A DNA stretch of 64,000 nt, from assembly GCF_000003815.2 (NCBI RefSeq), contig NC_049984.1:22115175-22179174 (forward strand), in the 5' to 3' direction. Each line of letters begins with the position of its first letter. Position 1 is the first letter of the stretch. Shown in pieces: positions 34,033-44,394 of the stretch. Below the pieces are notes generated by a model. That model did no database searches. It was given only the letters and a program-made list of their open reading frames with translations, and was not told the origin of the DNA. The translations under genes were made by a program, and so were the position numbers. The DNA is from Branchiostoma floridae. Lineage: Eukaryota > Chordata > Leptocardii > Amphioxiformes > Branchiostomatidae.

Positions 34033-34591
34033 GTAGGTACAACTAAGGAAGATCGGATCGTAGATACTCTTTGCTATGCAGAAAATGATGCCCGTTTCTT
34101 TGATTGTTACTTTGTTTCGTAGTGCTTACTGACATTTCAGATTCAGAATTATCTGATGTTGATTTGACTGTAGCTGACAATCAACTACCGAAATTAGCCA
34201 ATAAAATAAATTGATAAATGTATTCCCTTAAAGGTATTAACAAGTAAACATGACAGTTGTATTAAAGGTAATACTTGTTATGATTTTCTCAATTTACATA
34301 ATTGTGTAATACATTTAATAAGTATATTTTCTTATCTTACAGACAAGAAAACAAGAGGCAAATAAAGTGAGTGTAGAAGTGAATGTAATAAAGTTACATT
34401 CATTAGAGCTGATGAGTGTCAGACAGTACTTTTATGTTATCCATGTCCTTTTTCGTCCGTAGTTGTTAACATTAGATACATACACCAGATCCAGGTTAAA
34501 CCTAATTGACTCAATAGTGATCTCAGGAACATATCATCTTGGTCTGCAAGATGGCTTATTGAGTTACTGTTAAATCCCTTAAAGACTGCAG

Positions 34592-36048
34592 ATTTGAAAG
34601 AAATGCAGATTTATTCCAGCCTTCGTCTTAGTGCTTAGTTCCTGGCTTTTGGTTATATCAGCTGTGCGGTGAGTACCCTGTTTTTTTATCGACTTCGTTA
34701 TGGCAGAGGGAGGACTTCCCGGTGTGTTACCGCTCGATTCCCCTCCCCCACTAGCAGTCCTTCTATTGGGACATTCCTACACATCTCAAGGCTATATTCC
34801 TTTGTGCAGCGTCGCACACAGACAGCGTCAGGCCGGGCCATAGATCCATCCTTTTGGATGGAAGACTGTGAGATATCCTTTCGATACAAACCTGGTGCAA
34901 CGGTCGATTCGTTTGCTTATGGCTTGACACTTCGGAGACTCCCTGCGGCTAACACAGTACATCTTGAGTTAGGGTGCAATGATTTATGCAACCTGGCATA
35001 TGAGCCAAAAGATGTAGCCCATAGAGTTGTTAAAACTGCAGAAGAGATACAGGATATCACGGCGGCCAAAGTAGTTGTATTAGCTTTGCCGATCAAGCGG
35101 GTCTTTGACCTCCCAGGCATACCTTACAACGCACGCTGTGAAGATTATTGTGACAATCATGTTAAGGACGAAGTAAAAAATGCCAGAGGCATACATTGGT
35201 GGGAACACTCTCGAATTGTGGCCCGGCACAGCGCAAATTTGTTCGAGACAGATGGGCTACATTTCAATGATTATGGCTACTTCCTGTACTACAAATTATC
35301 AGAGGGGCCATACAAATGGCTCTAAGGAGGCGTTAATTTCTAACCCTGTGCAGGCGTGCTGTCTCAAACACATGGTATGCTATGCCATCGCCTTGTTATT
35401 TTTCTATACAACCCTTCCTGCTGTCCAATTGACATAATAATTTAACACAAGCCATTCACAGGACATAGTATATATGTCGATCACTTTTTCACTCATGGCA
35501 CCCGATTGTGTCCCTGTTTTTTCTCTGACATTCCCGCACTTTCTAGCACACTGTTGTGGTGTAAGGGTTTCAGATCAGGGGGGGTAGGGGGGTTTGCTAC
35601 AAACAAAAAAACTAGCACCGATACGGAGGGCCTGTTGGGGGGGGGGGGGGCTTTGTGTCGCCAGCATGCTCCTCTGGCCGGTCTTTTGTCTCATCGCTAA
35701 CGCTCCGCTGGTGTTTTTTGTTCAGAGTTCGCATTCTATCGTTATAACATTGATATTGAAAGTGTTGGCCAAGTACGATCTCTCAGAAGAGTGTGGAAAA
35801 AAAGTAATTGTATGTTGTTATGAATACAGTTGGGCATGCGGCCACATTAGAGTTATTGACCCTGACATATGATGTTGTTCAGGTTGTTTTCATTATTAAA
35901 AAAAACTGTCGGGTGATGATGTGTTGGTTTATAGCATACCTAGAGCTACAGAAGGTGATGGTCTGAGAAGAAAATCATAAATCATTTTCGCCTGCGAAAT
36001 CATTTTACCTAAGAAATTGAATCCTCCTCACCATTCTCCTCTTCAATG
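34592..36048 (+). mobile_element. DIRS-type retrotransposon fragment inserted in R1 copy 3
   Basis: R1 copy 1 reads CCCTTAAAGACTG straight into GTATCATTCATTAAGTCTG (14350-14395); in copy 3 these flank about 1.45 kb of other sequence. It holds an SGNH hydrolase ORF and then CTCATGGCACCCGATTGTGT (35492), the same linker found before the DIRS RT at 25815. No RT follows here, so this is an internal fragment. A poly-G run lies at 35636-35650. Confidence 0.65.
34700..35325 (+). pseudogene. SGNH/GDSL hydrolase ORF of a DIRS element, frameshifted
   Basis: ATG at 34700 starts a frame with AVLLLGHSYTS, the block I nucleophile region (GHS). The rest is in the frame one base away, from about 34785: SRLYSFVQRRTQTASGR, DCEISFRYKPGATVD, LELGCNDLCNL (block III Asn) and DGLHFNDYGYFLYYKLSEG (block V Asp-x-x-His), ending TAA at 35325. 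A single frameshift near 34780 therefore separates the catalytic Ser from the Asp/His. SGNH hydrolases of unknown role accompany RT in many DIRS-like and other retroelements. Confidence 0.75.
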
Positions 36049-36986
36049 GCTGTATCATTAAGTCTGTAAAATCTCAAAAGCATAAAGAAACTTTTTTTAA
36101 CGTCCTCCATGTCTTGGGAAATACAGAAAGAGAAGCGCATAGAACTCTCGACGTGGCTTTTCGGCTGTTCCGTCCAGCTTGTAAAAATAATGAAAAGCAC
36201 CTTGAAACTTTCCCTGTGCGACAGGCCATGAAGCCACAGGGAGAGAGTATCGGGTTACTGAGGGTTCCACCGCGCCCGCGAGCAAGTCACCAACCAGCGG
36301 GGAATAAAACAGATTGAAAGGGACTCACTCGTCCAACTGAAAGGAAATTCGCGCTATCTGTATCCAAAAAGACGGTGCATTTATTTCAATGTTGGATTTG
36401 GCGTAAATTTGCGCACGGGTGAGAAGGACATAAAAAAAAAGAAAAACTAAACTGAAATCCTTCTGGAATCTTTCCGTAAGCAAAATTAGCATAAGAGAGG
36501 AAACCCGATTGATAAGTACAAATCCACATGGTATAAACAAAGTATGAGGCAAAGGATTTGTTTACTGTCATTCTTAGAAGTGAAGAGGGGTATATGCCAC
36601 AAAGGAGAAAGTAGATTAATGTATTCCTAACTACAGTCAAACCTGCATTCAACAACCAGTCAAGGGACCAACGAAATATGGTTGTTGACTGGAGTTGGTT
36701 GTTGAATAAAATTTGGGTTGGTTGGCTAATTGGTTGGTATGAATGTGGGGACAGGCATCTGTGTATATGTAATGTATAACTACGTCTTAGATAGAACTCA
36801 CAAGCACACATGTTTTGACTTCCAAAGAACATATTTAATTAAACTGAGCAAAGAAATACATAAAAACCATTGAACTCAATAATGAAAAGAACTTACACAA
36901 AATGTACATTAATGTACACTTATACAGTAATGTGAATATTAAACATGTTGAACTGATCAGATGTCTTAGTACATGTAACGCTACAT

Positions 36987-37165
36987 TTGCAAGTTACACA
37001 TTACACATTGCATTTCACTGTATGCATTACACATTGCATTTCACAATTCACTGTATGCATTACACATTGCATTTCACTATGCATTTCACTATGGCATGCA
37101 TTTCACATTGCATCTCAGAATGCATTTCAGTATGCTTTACACATTGCATTTCACATTGCATTTCA
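36987..37165. repeat. Degenerate GCATTACACATTGCATTTCAC minisatellite
   Basis: Imperfect units of roughly 20-40 bp built from GCATTACACATTGCATTTCA run up to and just past the transposase stop codon at 37163, within the element's 3' untranslated region. It may have expanded after insertion or be part of the element. Confidence 0.85.
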
Positions 37166-38752
37166 CTTCTTTCCAAAGAACTCATGAATGGTGGACTGCC
37201 TTGCCAACTGCTGGCTTTCTGCACATTTCACAGCAAGTTTGGCCTCAAACATCATGATCAGATCTAACATCTCGCCATAGTTACTACCCAAACACATATC
37301 TTTCAGAGTCTCTACACAAGAACCTGCCTCTCTAAGGCTGACCTGCTTTGCTGGCTGTTCGACTGTTGCTGCTTCGTCCTCCTCGTCGCTGGTTTCTGCT
37401 TCATCGGTGGATGGTCGGAGGTTACTCAGCAGCTCGGCGGCAGTCCCAACCATTCTGCTCTCGTTGTTGCACGTTGCCAGCTCTCTGTCGATCTCAACCA
37501 GTTCACTCAGTTCACAGCCAAACAGTTCCATACACAGTGTCTCTACTCTCACTGGCGTGGTGTCTTCCTCTGCCATTTCACCAGTCTGGGGAGGTTGTGG
37601 TTCGGTCACAGTGAAGCCAGCTTTGTTGAAGCATTTGACAATAGTGGAAGGATCAACGTCATTCCACGCGTAGCTGATCCAGTAGATTGCTTGTAGGACG
37701 TTGGTCGACTTCAGAATCTCCGGACCTTGCAGGGTCTTGTCCTCATCCATCTTGGCAAGCACATGTGACAGTTGTCTCCTCCTGTACTTAAGTTTGTTTG
37801 TCTGGATCACCCCCTGATCCAGCGGCTGCAACACTGAGGTGGTGTTGGGTGGGAAGAAAACCAGTTTTAAGTTCTTGAGTCTCAGGTCTGGATGGCAGGT
37901 GGCATTATCCAGGAACAAGATCGCTTTTCTCTTAGCACGTCCAAGCTTCCTGTCGAACTTACAGACCCAGTCCTCGAAGATGAAACCTGTCATCCACGCT
38001 GTTCTGCTGTTGTAGTAGTGGACTGGCAGGTTGTCCTTGTCAACGTTCTTGAAACAGCGTGGATTTTTCGACTTCCCTATCACGATGGGTTTCTCCTTCT
38101 CCCCAAGTAGGTTGGCACAGTACGCGATCGTGACTCTGTCTTTTGAACGCTTCCCCCCACTACAGTCATCTCCTTTCGCGTACAGAGTCTTGTCGGTTGA
38201 TGCCCGGTAGTAGAGACCGCTTTCGTCCATGTTGAAAATGTCCCTCGCATCGTAACCCTCACATATCTGCGGCAGTCTCTCCTTCCAGCTCTCGGTCACT
38301 TCTTCCGACACATCGCCTTTCTCCCCCGACATTGTCCCAAATTTGATGTTGTGCCGCTTTCTGAAGGCCCCCAGCCACCCATTTGACGCCTTGAAATCGT
38401 CCCTGCCTAGTTCCTTGGCAAACTCCAGCGCCTTGACTTGCAACATAGGGCCACTTACCGGCAGTTTTCGGGCGGTAGCATCCTTAAACCACTCCCACAA
38501 CAGCATGTTCAGCTCCTCGTTGCCGGTTGTCCGCGCCCTTTTCCTGTCGAGCGGAGCGTTGTTCTCAAACTCCTCCATGATTTCCCGTTTCCGTTTGAGA
38601 ATTCCATCGATCTGAGTCTTCCCACAGTTGAACTGTTCCGCCAACTTACGCGTACTCTTCTTGGTCTGGTCATGGACACGGAGCACCTCAACCCGTTGTT
38701 GTAGCGTTAAAGGTTTTCTCTTCGGTGACGATGTGTTGGAAGCCATTGCCAT
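37163..38752 (-). CDS. Tigger-type (CENP-B-like, DDE_1) transposase, intact 529 residues
   Basis: Single uninterrupted frame. Residues ~13-62 form a psq-type helix-turn-helix (TLQQRVEVLRVHDQTKKSTR...); ~75-140 form a CENP-B/Brinker-like second DNA-binding domain (ASNGWLGAFRKRHNIKFGTM). The DDE_1 catalytic domain spans ~165-380, with Asp176 (FNMDESGLYY), Asp282 (AILFLDNATCHP) and Asp312 (SVLQPLDQGVIQ), the last two separated by 29 residues as in pogo/Tigger enzymes. An acidic C-terminal tail follows and the protein ends IHEFFGKK. Cut-and-paste transposition into TA is the family's reaction. Lies inside matching terminal repeats 36634-39953. No frameshift or missing key residue is seen, so it may be active or recently active. 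Closest vertebrate relatives would be TIGD-type genes. Confidence 0.95.
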   Translation of the reverse strand: MAMASNTSSPKRKPLTLQQRVEVLRVHDQTKKSTRKLAEQFNCGKTQIDGILKRKREIMEEFENNAPLDRKRARTTGNEELNMLLWEWFKDATARKLPVSGPMLQVKALEFAKELGRDDFKASNGWLGAFRKRHNIKFGTMSGEKGDVSEEVTESWKERLPQICEGYDARDIFNMDESGLYYRASTDKTLYAKGDDCSGGKRSKDRVTIAYCANLLGEKEKPIVIGKSKNPRCFKNVDKDNLPVHYYNSRTAWMTGFIFEDWVCKFDRKLGRAKRKAILFLDNATCHPDLRLKNLKLVFFPPNTTSVLQPLDQGVIQTNKLKYRRRQLSHVLAKMDEDKTLQGPEILKSTNVLQAIYWISYAWNDVDPSTIVKCFNKAGFTVTEPQPPQTGEMAEEDTTPVRVETLCMELFGCELSELVEIDRELATCNNESRMVGTAAELLSNLRPSTDEAETSDEEDEAATVEQPAKQVSLREAGSCVETLKDMCLGSNYGEMLDLIMMFEAKLAVKCAESQQLARQSTIHEFFGKK

Positions 38753-38790
38753 GATAGTCTATGGACAAGTGACAATCCAGACCAAGAAAG

Positions 38791-38804
38791 CTGCCTTTTT
38801 ATAC
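38791..38804 (-). promoter_or_regulatory. TATA box of the Tigger transposase gene
   Basis: Read on the minus strand: GTATAAAAAGGCAG, about 40-50 bp upstream of the ATG at 38752, implying a very short 5' leader. Its position and match to the TATA consensus support a compact element promoter. Confidence 0.6.
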
Positions 38805-39360
38805 AGCTTGGAAAAATTGTCTGTAGGCACATGATTTCTTTGAAAGAGAGCCGGTGGTCTGAACAAAAAAGATCAAACGCCATTGCTTGATCAAAGCTGG
38901 GCTGCGCTGACGCCGCGTCGGCAATTTTTGCAGACAATTAATGTGCAGTGGACGGCGTGGTTACAACTGCCACGGCAAGCCAGACAATCATAAAGTTTTT
39001 TGGTGGCGATGAAAGGGACATTTAACCTAAAATTATGCCCTTTATGTCAAAGAAAATCGCTTGCGTTTTTGTCTGTCTTCTCCGGGCCGAAAAAAAAAAT
39101 GGCGTCGCTTGGAAAACAACAACAAACCCACTCTGAATGAAGGGACACTGAAGGCTCGGTGCGCGCTATTCATGGCACAAATGAAACATAATGAATAAAA
39201 AAACAAATGTTGCTTTTAATAAAGAAACATGAAGGTGCTTTTACGTTCCTAATACGATAGCGTATACCGATCATAGCGTTTAAAAATAAATGTATACAGT
39301 TGTCGACGGCCCTGTTATCAATGGAATATTCCGTGACCTCCAAGGTCAATCTAGCTTGCC

Positions 39361-39378
39361 CGCCATTTTGAAATGGCG
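39361..39378. promoter_or_regulatory. Palindromic YY1-like double site within the Tigger element
   Basis: CGCCATTTTGAAATGGCG has perfect 8-bp arms. The half-site AAATGGCG resembles the YY1 core. It lies in the 1.2-kb region upstream of the transposase. It could be a host factor or transposase site; function not shown. Confidence 0.35.
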
Positions 39379-40599
39379 ACGAAAACAACATATCTGACGA
39401 GAAGCGAAACCGCCGAGAAATTCCAAATTTATTCAAGAAAACAGCTCACCAGGCGATGTCTGCCACATGAATCAAGATTTGATTAAAGTATGTCATATTT
39501 CTAGAGGGTTTTTTTTCGTGAATAGCGTTTACTAAATATATTTTACGCTCGTTGAATTGTAAAGATTATGTAACGTTAAAGTTACGTTCTACGATGCGAT
39601 GACATAAAGTGCGATCTTTCATGTTTCCGACCTTAAATTCCATTCTATTGAACTTTCTTGGTGATATAGACCTGTGCTGTCAGAAAATTTGAAGGTTTGG
39701 CAGAATAAAATGTGAAAGCTTGCCGACGATTGTAGACTATTCTTTGAAATGACCGCCGGACTGATTGTCGCTGCCGTTGAATAGAGTGTGAATGGCCGGT
39801 GCGGCCCGGAACAAAGTGTCCGCTGGTTGGGGTAAGCAGTTGGTTGTCTGAAAGAGGTCCATTACTATGCAAAATAGGACGGGACCGTCTCAGAGTGTCC
39901 GTTGACTGGAGTTGGTTGGTGGATAGAGTTGCCCGGATGGGCAGGTTTCACTGTACAAGAAAGGAAAACACATGGAAGGTAGGGTGAATGACATCACCAA
40001 GAAATCTGAGATGTCAAGTGAAGCAGTGACACAAGCTCTGTGAAGTTTAGTGTGTTTTTGTCACGCCGTAAATACAGTAGTCAGTGCAAGGCACTAACAT
40101 CACTGCTCAACAAAGAAGTTTGACTCTCGCGAAATGATAAGATTGCTAAGATAGAATAGATCTTTTGTAATTGATGTTTGAATTTGAATCATTTGCAAAC
40201 TTGGCCTAGTTTTACTGTGTTTTTTTTTCAGTTAAGATTGTATTTAAGATTTTGTCTTTCTTTTCAATGTTGTTGATTGTCAATATTGTGTACCAGCTGA
40301 TTGAGTGACCTCTTGGAGAGTGAGGTTGTTCTAGTTACTACAAAATTTTGCGATAAACAGAGGCCCGTACTCAACTTAGATTTCAATGTTATCTTTTTGA
40401 ATGCTCCGAAACTCATGATATTTCCCTTTTCTACTCAGAAGCCATGACAACGATGCAAATAGAAGTCACAAACCTGAAAACATCTAACGTCAGGTTGAAG
40501 TGCTGCCTCCAATCAGTAGTGAGTAGTACTACTACATTAAGGCTATGTGCGCATCCGTCTTTTGACGGCGCCGGCGATCTTCTCCAACCAGGCATTCTA

Positions 40600-41520
40600 C
40601 GACATTAAGGCCCCCGGCAACAGCGAACTTCATCAAAGGTGACAATGTTGAGAAGCCAGAGTACGACCAACTGTTGAAGACTGTTACAGGTGCTTCCGAT
40701 GTGATTAAAGTTCACAGGTAGCCGTGTATGCCGCCAGTGCGGCACTTGGAGTTGCCATCCAAACATACCTGTCACCAATTGGATTGAACAAGGAGCATTT
40801 GTCGGGTCCCTACACCAGCAAGATCCGCGGCCGTGGAGTTCGTCCCACAAGGGAACCAGAGGTGACTGTGATGTGGACTCAGACAGCAGCAAGAGGCTAG
40901 GGAGGCTATAGAGAGATCTATCTAACTATCAATCTATATATTGTATACTATTGGCTTTCTTTCATTGAAAATTGTTCCAGTGTTATTTTAAGAGATGTCA
41001 TGTTACATTTTTCCATTCTTTTCCAGAACACACCGTGGGGAGGGTTAAAATACAAATCATGCTACAAGGAGCAGAAGAGGCTACAACTCAAGGATGACCA
41101 CCCTCCACAGAGGGATGATGAGCTCATGGACTTGTAGGTAAACGCAATATATGACTTGTAGAACAGCTTTAATTCTGTGTAATATAAAAGCTCAGGAATC
41201 AAACTTCAAGTTACGAATACCCTGTTCAGTAGTTAGATTTACATTAGAAGCTGCGGCAGTTGACGTCTACAAAAAAGGAACAGATACTATTTTCAGTTTT
41301 CCCTGGAAGATTGGAGATCGTCCTCTGTGAAGGAGCAAAGTTCGGACTCGTTCAAGAATTGCCAATAGTGTTTAAGTCTATTAGTAAGCACATAGCCTTC
41401 CAAGACCTCTGGCCAGATCTAGATACAACATTAAAGAAGTTAGGCTCGCCCAGAAAGACGAAGAAATGTGGCAGCTGAAGGCTAGAGTGGCTCTTCTCGA
41501 AACAGATAATGAATGGTAAG
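40600..41520 (+). pseudogene. Split gene remnant: OTU-like (vertnin-like) fragment plus coiled-coil exon
   Basis: Between 40615 and 40899 two frames give ANFIKGDNVEKPEYDQLLKT and, after a one-base shift near 40720, AVYAASAALGVAIQTYLSPI then PEVTVMWTQTA. The order is reminiscent of the OTU-like domain in vertnin-type repeat proteins, a weak resemblance. An exon follows at 41027-41137 (acceptor TTCCAG, NTPWGGLKYKSCYKEQKRLQ). Next is 41280-41516: an R1-related piece (CEGAKFGLVQELPIVFK), then LAQKDEEMWQLKARVALLET, followed by GTAAG. At 41727 a coiled-coil-like IRQLKSQVAGLESEMGR precedes GTGAG. Overall a decayed gene of unknown function. Confidence 0.35.
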
Positions 41521-41650
41521 TTTATATATTATGTTTTGAATAGTTTTCAAAATGCTGAAAAGTCATGCATTTTGACATTAAATGTATTGTCAGTACAATT
41601 TAGTATCAAGTCCTGTTTGAAATTTCTTCCTTGTTTTTGTAAATAACTAG

Positions 41651-41715
41651 GGGTGGGTACCAGCCAGAAAATTCAGGTCCGGTTCAGGTCCAGAGGACCA
41701 GGTCCAGGTCATATA
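41651..41715. repeat. CAGGTCC-rich low-complexity stretch
   Basis: Repeated (C)AGGTCC with variants after GGGGTGGGTACC, similar in style to the AGGTAC hairpin at 8734. Confidence 0.6.
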
Positions 41716-41924
41716 TAACATGAGGAGATCCGACAGCTGAAGAGCCAAGTCGCTGGGCTGGAATCGGAAATGGGGCGGTGAGAAAAGTTTTTATAATAGG
41801 ATGAAAAAATGGCGAAAGTTACGTTTCCTGAATGATGTGTGACTTCAACTTAATAAGTGTCAGAGGAGCATGGATTAACATGTGTTTACATAGCAGCTGT
41901 TCTCTTCAGGCAGATATTCTTTGA

Positions 41925-42380
41925 GGAGAAGAGGCTATGATAATTGAAAGTAATTAAGTGATGAGTGTCGATACTTTTCTTTTATCCATGTCCTTTTTCT
42001 TCCGTGGTTTTTAACATAAGATACATACAAGAGATCCAGACAAAGCTGACGTAAGCCACATTGTTTTCATGATATAGATTATTGTGGGAGCCCCTAAACT
42101 GATTCGTCCATGCGCATAAAAAAATTGTCTCATTAAGAAATTTAAGTAGCAGGCTGTATGACTGGCTAACGATCTGTGCCGTTGAATCTTGTATATTACT
42201 TAACAATCTCAGTGCACCTGTGCATTGTGCAGTGATAGACAATATAGACTGCGTGGAGATCAGCAGTCAGCAGGGTAATAATGAAGTTAATACGGATGAA
42301 GGGGCAGGTGCCCGTGCCCGTGCCCGTCGCTCTACTGGTGTTGTGAATGCCACAAAATCTCTTGTAGAAGCCATGGAAGG
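41925..42380 (+). repeat. R1 3' end plus R2 copy 3
   Basis: GAGAAGAGGCTATGATAATTG near 41929 matches the last exon region of R1. From about 42000 the sequence matches R2 (CAGGCTGTATGACTGGCTAA, CTGGTGTTGTGAATGCC). A (CCGTGC)n-like run encodes Ala-Arg repeats near 42315. Confidence 0.55.
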
Positions 42381-43209
42381 TAGAGACCGACTGAAAAGCA
42401 TGATCTGTCTGATGTACAGACTGAGACTCATATATAACATTCTATACTCTAGCTTAGTTGGTACCTTCATACACCTAGTCTAAACACTGCAAATACAGCT
42501 GTACTCTCCCTGCACTTCCTAATCTTACAACTACTCCACCCTGTTGGACAAACTACATCGTGTACCTGCGCATCTCACTGACTACAAACTCCCCCCCACA
42601 CTCCCTATTGTCATGAACCGTCTCCAGCTCATGGCAGCAAACACACTCTGTCGCTGTGGGCATTATGGTGCAGTGACCACATAAACACCTGAAACACCAT
42701 GTCATGCAGGGTATACGTATGTATGTTACTTGTACTCCAATTACTTCATCATTCAAATTCCAAATAAGCACAGGAAATTTACTTGGGATACATGAAATCA
42801 GTTGATTTTATTTACTTCACAATACTCAACATGCGGACACTATCCGATGCACTGTGATGGCAGCGAAAAATTATATTAAGTAATATTAATATAATTATGA
42901 GACCCCTGAATAATCCCGCACGTTGGTGGGAGGGGCCGATATAGTTCCACCGATTTTGTAACATTTCCACGACCTACTGCTGCTTCCATGTCGCTGTCAT
43001 TTTTCTTCTGCCTCCGGCTCAAACTGGTACGGGAGAAGTTGATAACTCCTATTTCATTCCTCAAGTGAAAGTATCACAGTCTGATTTCAAATTAAGCTTT
43101 AAGTACATGTGTATCCTTACCTTCAGCATGATGTTCACATGGTTTCCCAAAAACTACTGTGTGTGGTATAAAGATTGGCGTCTTACATTGAACTCTTTCA
43201 GGACAGCAT
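42381..43209. other. No gene recognised
   Basis: Unassigned sequence. No repeat or coding structure supported. Confidence 0.5.
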
Positions 43210-43470
43210 CGAGTACTGCTCATACCCTTGTATGAAGTTTGATAGATGGACGCTGCATCTCACAAACACTGCTATACTGGCCCACTTTAGCCAGAACAAC
43301 GCGACGCAATGCCTTTTTTTTTTTTTAGACGGCCAGGTCATTTGCTGTGCCTTGTAGTTTCATTACTATAGTGCTGCTGAAGATCTTTTGCCAAACTCTT
43401 CATGCCAACCACCAATACCTGCGTGTGCTGTGGAGGAGCATTATCAGTACATGTACTATTGTAAGAAGTC
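43210..43470 (-). repeat. R2 repeat family, inverted copy
   Basis: Reverse complement matches 17040-17290 and 24460-24690: GATGCAGCGTCCATCTA, GAAACTACAAGGCACAGCAA and GGTATTGGTGGTTGGCATGA are shared. Confidence 0.6.
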
Positions 43471-44240
43471 ATCAACCTTTGGCGATTACATGCATCTACA
43501 AGAGTGGAATGAAGAACTTAGGAAATGGGTAAAAGAAAATTCAAATCTTCAAGTAGCACTGATTTTTTGTCGAACTTGTGAGCCTTACTTTAACATTCGT
43601 CCACAATGACAGTTTCCACGAAACCTCAAACAATGGCAAAGACATTATTTTCAATTGTGTATCAACGAAAGTGAAACGTATTCGCACACGAAAGAAAAAA
43701 AACATTGTACCCGAGAATATGTTGCAATTGCCAGAAGCTGTTTCAATGTGTACATTTCATTACCATCAATTTTATCGTTTTTGTGTGATCAAGATAGATG
43801 TACACATTGTTGTGATTAGGTCCAATAAAAGAGTCTGTCCAAAATTGAACATATCAGAGTCCGATTTAAAAGTGTCTGAATAAAATCTTAGAAGGTTTTA
43901 TTCTGTTTGATTATCGCTATCAGTGTTTTACTGATCAGGAAATTAATCTAAATCTTGTTAGGAGTGAGGAAAATCTGGGACTACGATAGGAAAATTTAAG
44001 GAAGGTTTCAGCCCCGAAAATATGCCACAAGTTGCATTGAGCCAGGTTTCTTGTGGGATTGTAGAAATGTTTGTGGAAAGTAACGCAATATGGATGCCTA
44101 TGAGAGAAACTCTGAACAAGTTAAAGAGAAAATTGAGGACGAAATGCAAAGTGATGAAACTGACACATTCTACTTTCATCCCCTTTGGCTTTTTGATGGG
44201 ACTCTTCAATGATTTAGGAAACTTAGTGACCGCATGAAAC
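43471..44240 (+). pseudogene. Uncharacterised repeat-encoded protein fragments
   Basis: STFGDYMHLQEWNEELRKWV then NLQVALIFCRTCEPYFNI (43470-43605) continues after a frame change to NNGKDIIFNCVSTKVKRIRT and FHYHQFYRFCVIKIDVHIVV (to about 43880). A further piece near 44020-44180 (PQVALSQVSCGIVEMFVESN) may belong. It is reminiscent of the uncharacterised proteins containing the FPGDWH motif at 22640. Multiple frame changes mark it as dead. Confidence 0.35.
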
Positions 44241-44394
44241 ATTTGAAACCTTCCTCGGGAAGTAGTAGGACCCAACTTTTCATCGCAAAGGTTTGATTTC
44301 CCAGCTTATGCTATTTGGCAAGATTGAGGGCACTCGAGGCAGTCACATTATAAGGACGAGATCGTAAAAAAAAACTCCGGAGGGGCGGGGTAAT

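Larger units (their letters stand above)
36634..39953 (-). mobile_element. Complete Tigger/pogo-type DNA transposon (3320 bp) with TA target duplication
   Basis: The left end CAGTCAAACCTGC (36634-36646) and right end GCAGGTTTCACTG (39941-39953) are 13-bp inverted repeats with one mismatch, flanked by TA on both sides (36632-36633 and 39954-39955). Subterminal repeats GACTGGAGTTGGTTG occur near both ends (36683 and 39904). R1 copy 1 holds the empty site: AACTACAAGAAAGG around 15145 with one TA. The element carries one intact transposase gene on the minus strand. All structural hallmarks of a mobile, possibly autonomous element are present. Confidence 0.95.
27529..40545 (+). repeat. R1 repeat family, copy 3, expanded by four nested insertions
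   Basis: Aligns with copy 1 (10.24-15.78 kb) in order: exon near 27727-27810 (KQHSPHWTRLTLDRNGLLNH), GIY-YIG cassette, GEDELTSRQVLWL and MYGQYWHSLT (28850-29030), SELLIKIEGAWWNKYG (29302), the intact 81-nt exon 33952-34032 (FMRKNGTLEELNPLQIAEV) and a last exon from 34343. It is interrupted by foreign DNA at about 29645-32260, 32793-33624, 34592-36048 and 36634-39953; copy 1 is continuous at each place. Removing them leaves about 4.8 kb, close to copy 1. Coding remains carry stops. Confidence 0.75.

Noticed and set aside
37348-38834. Several plus-strand frames of 60-90 codons across the transposase
   Set aside because: Antisense shadows of the 529-residue minus-strand gene.
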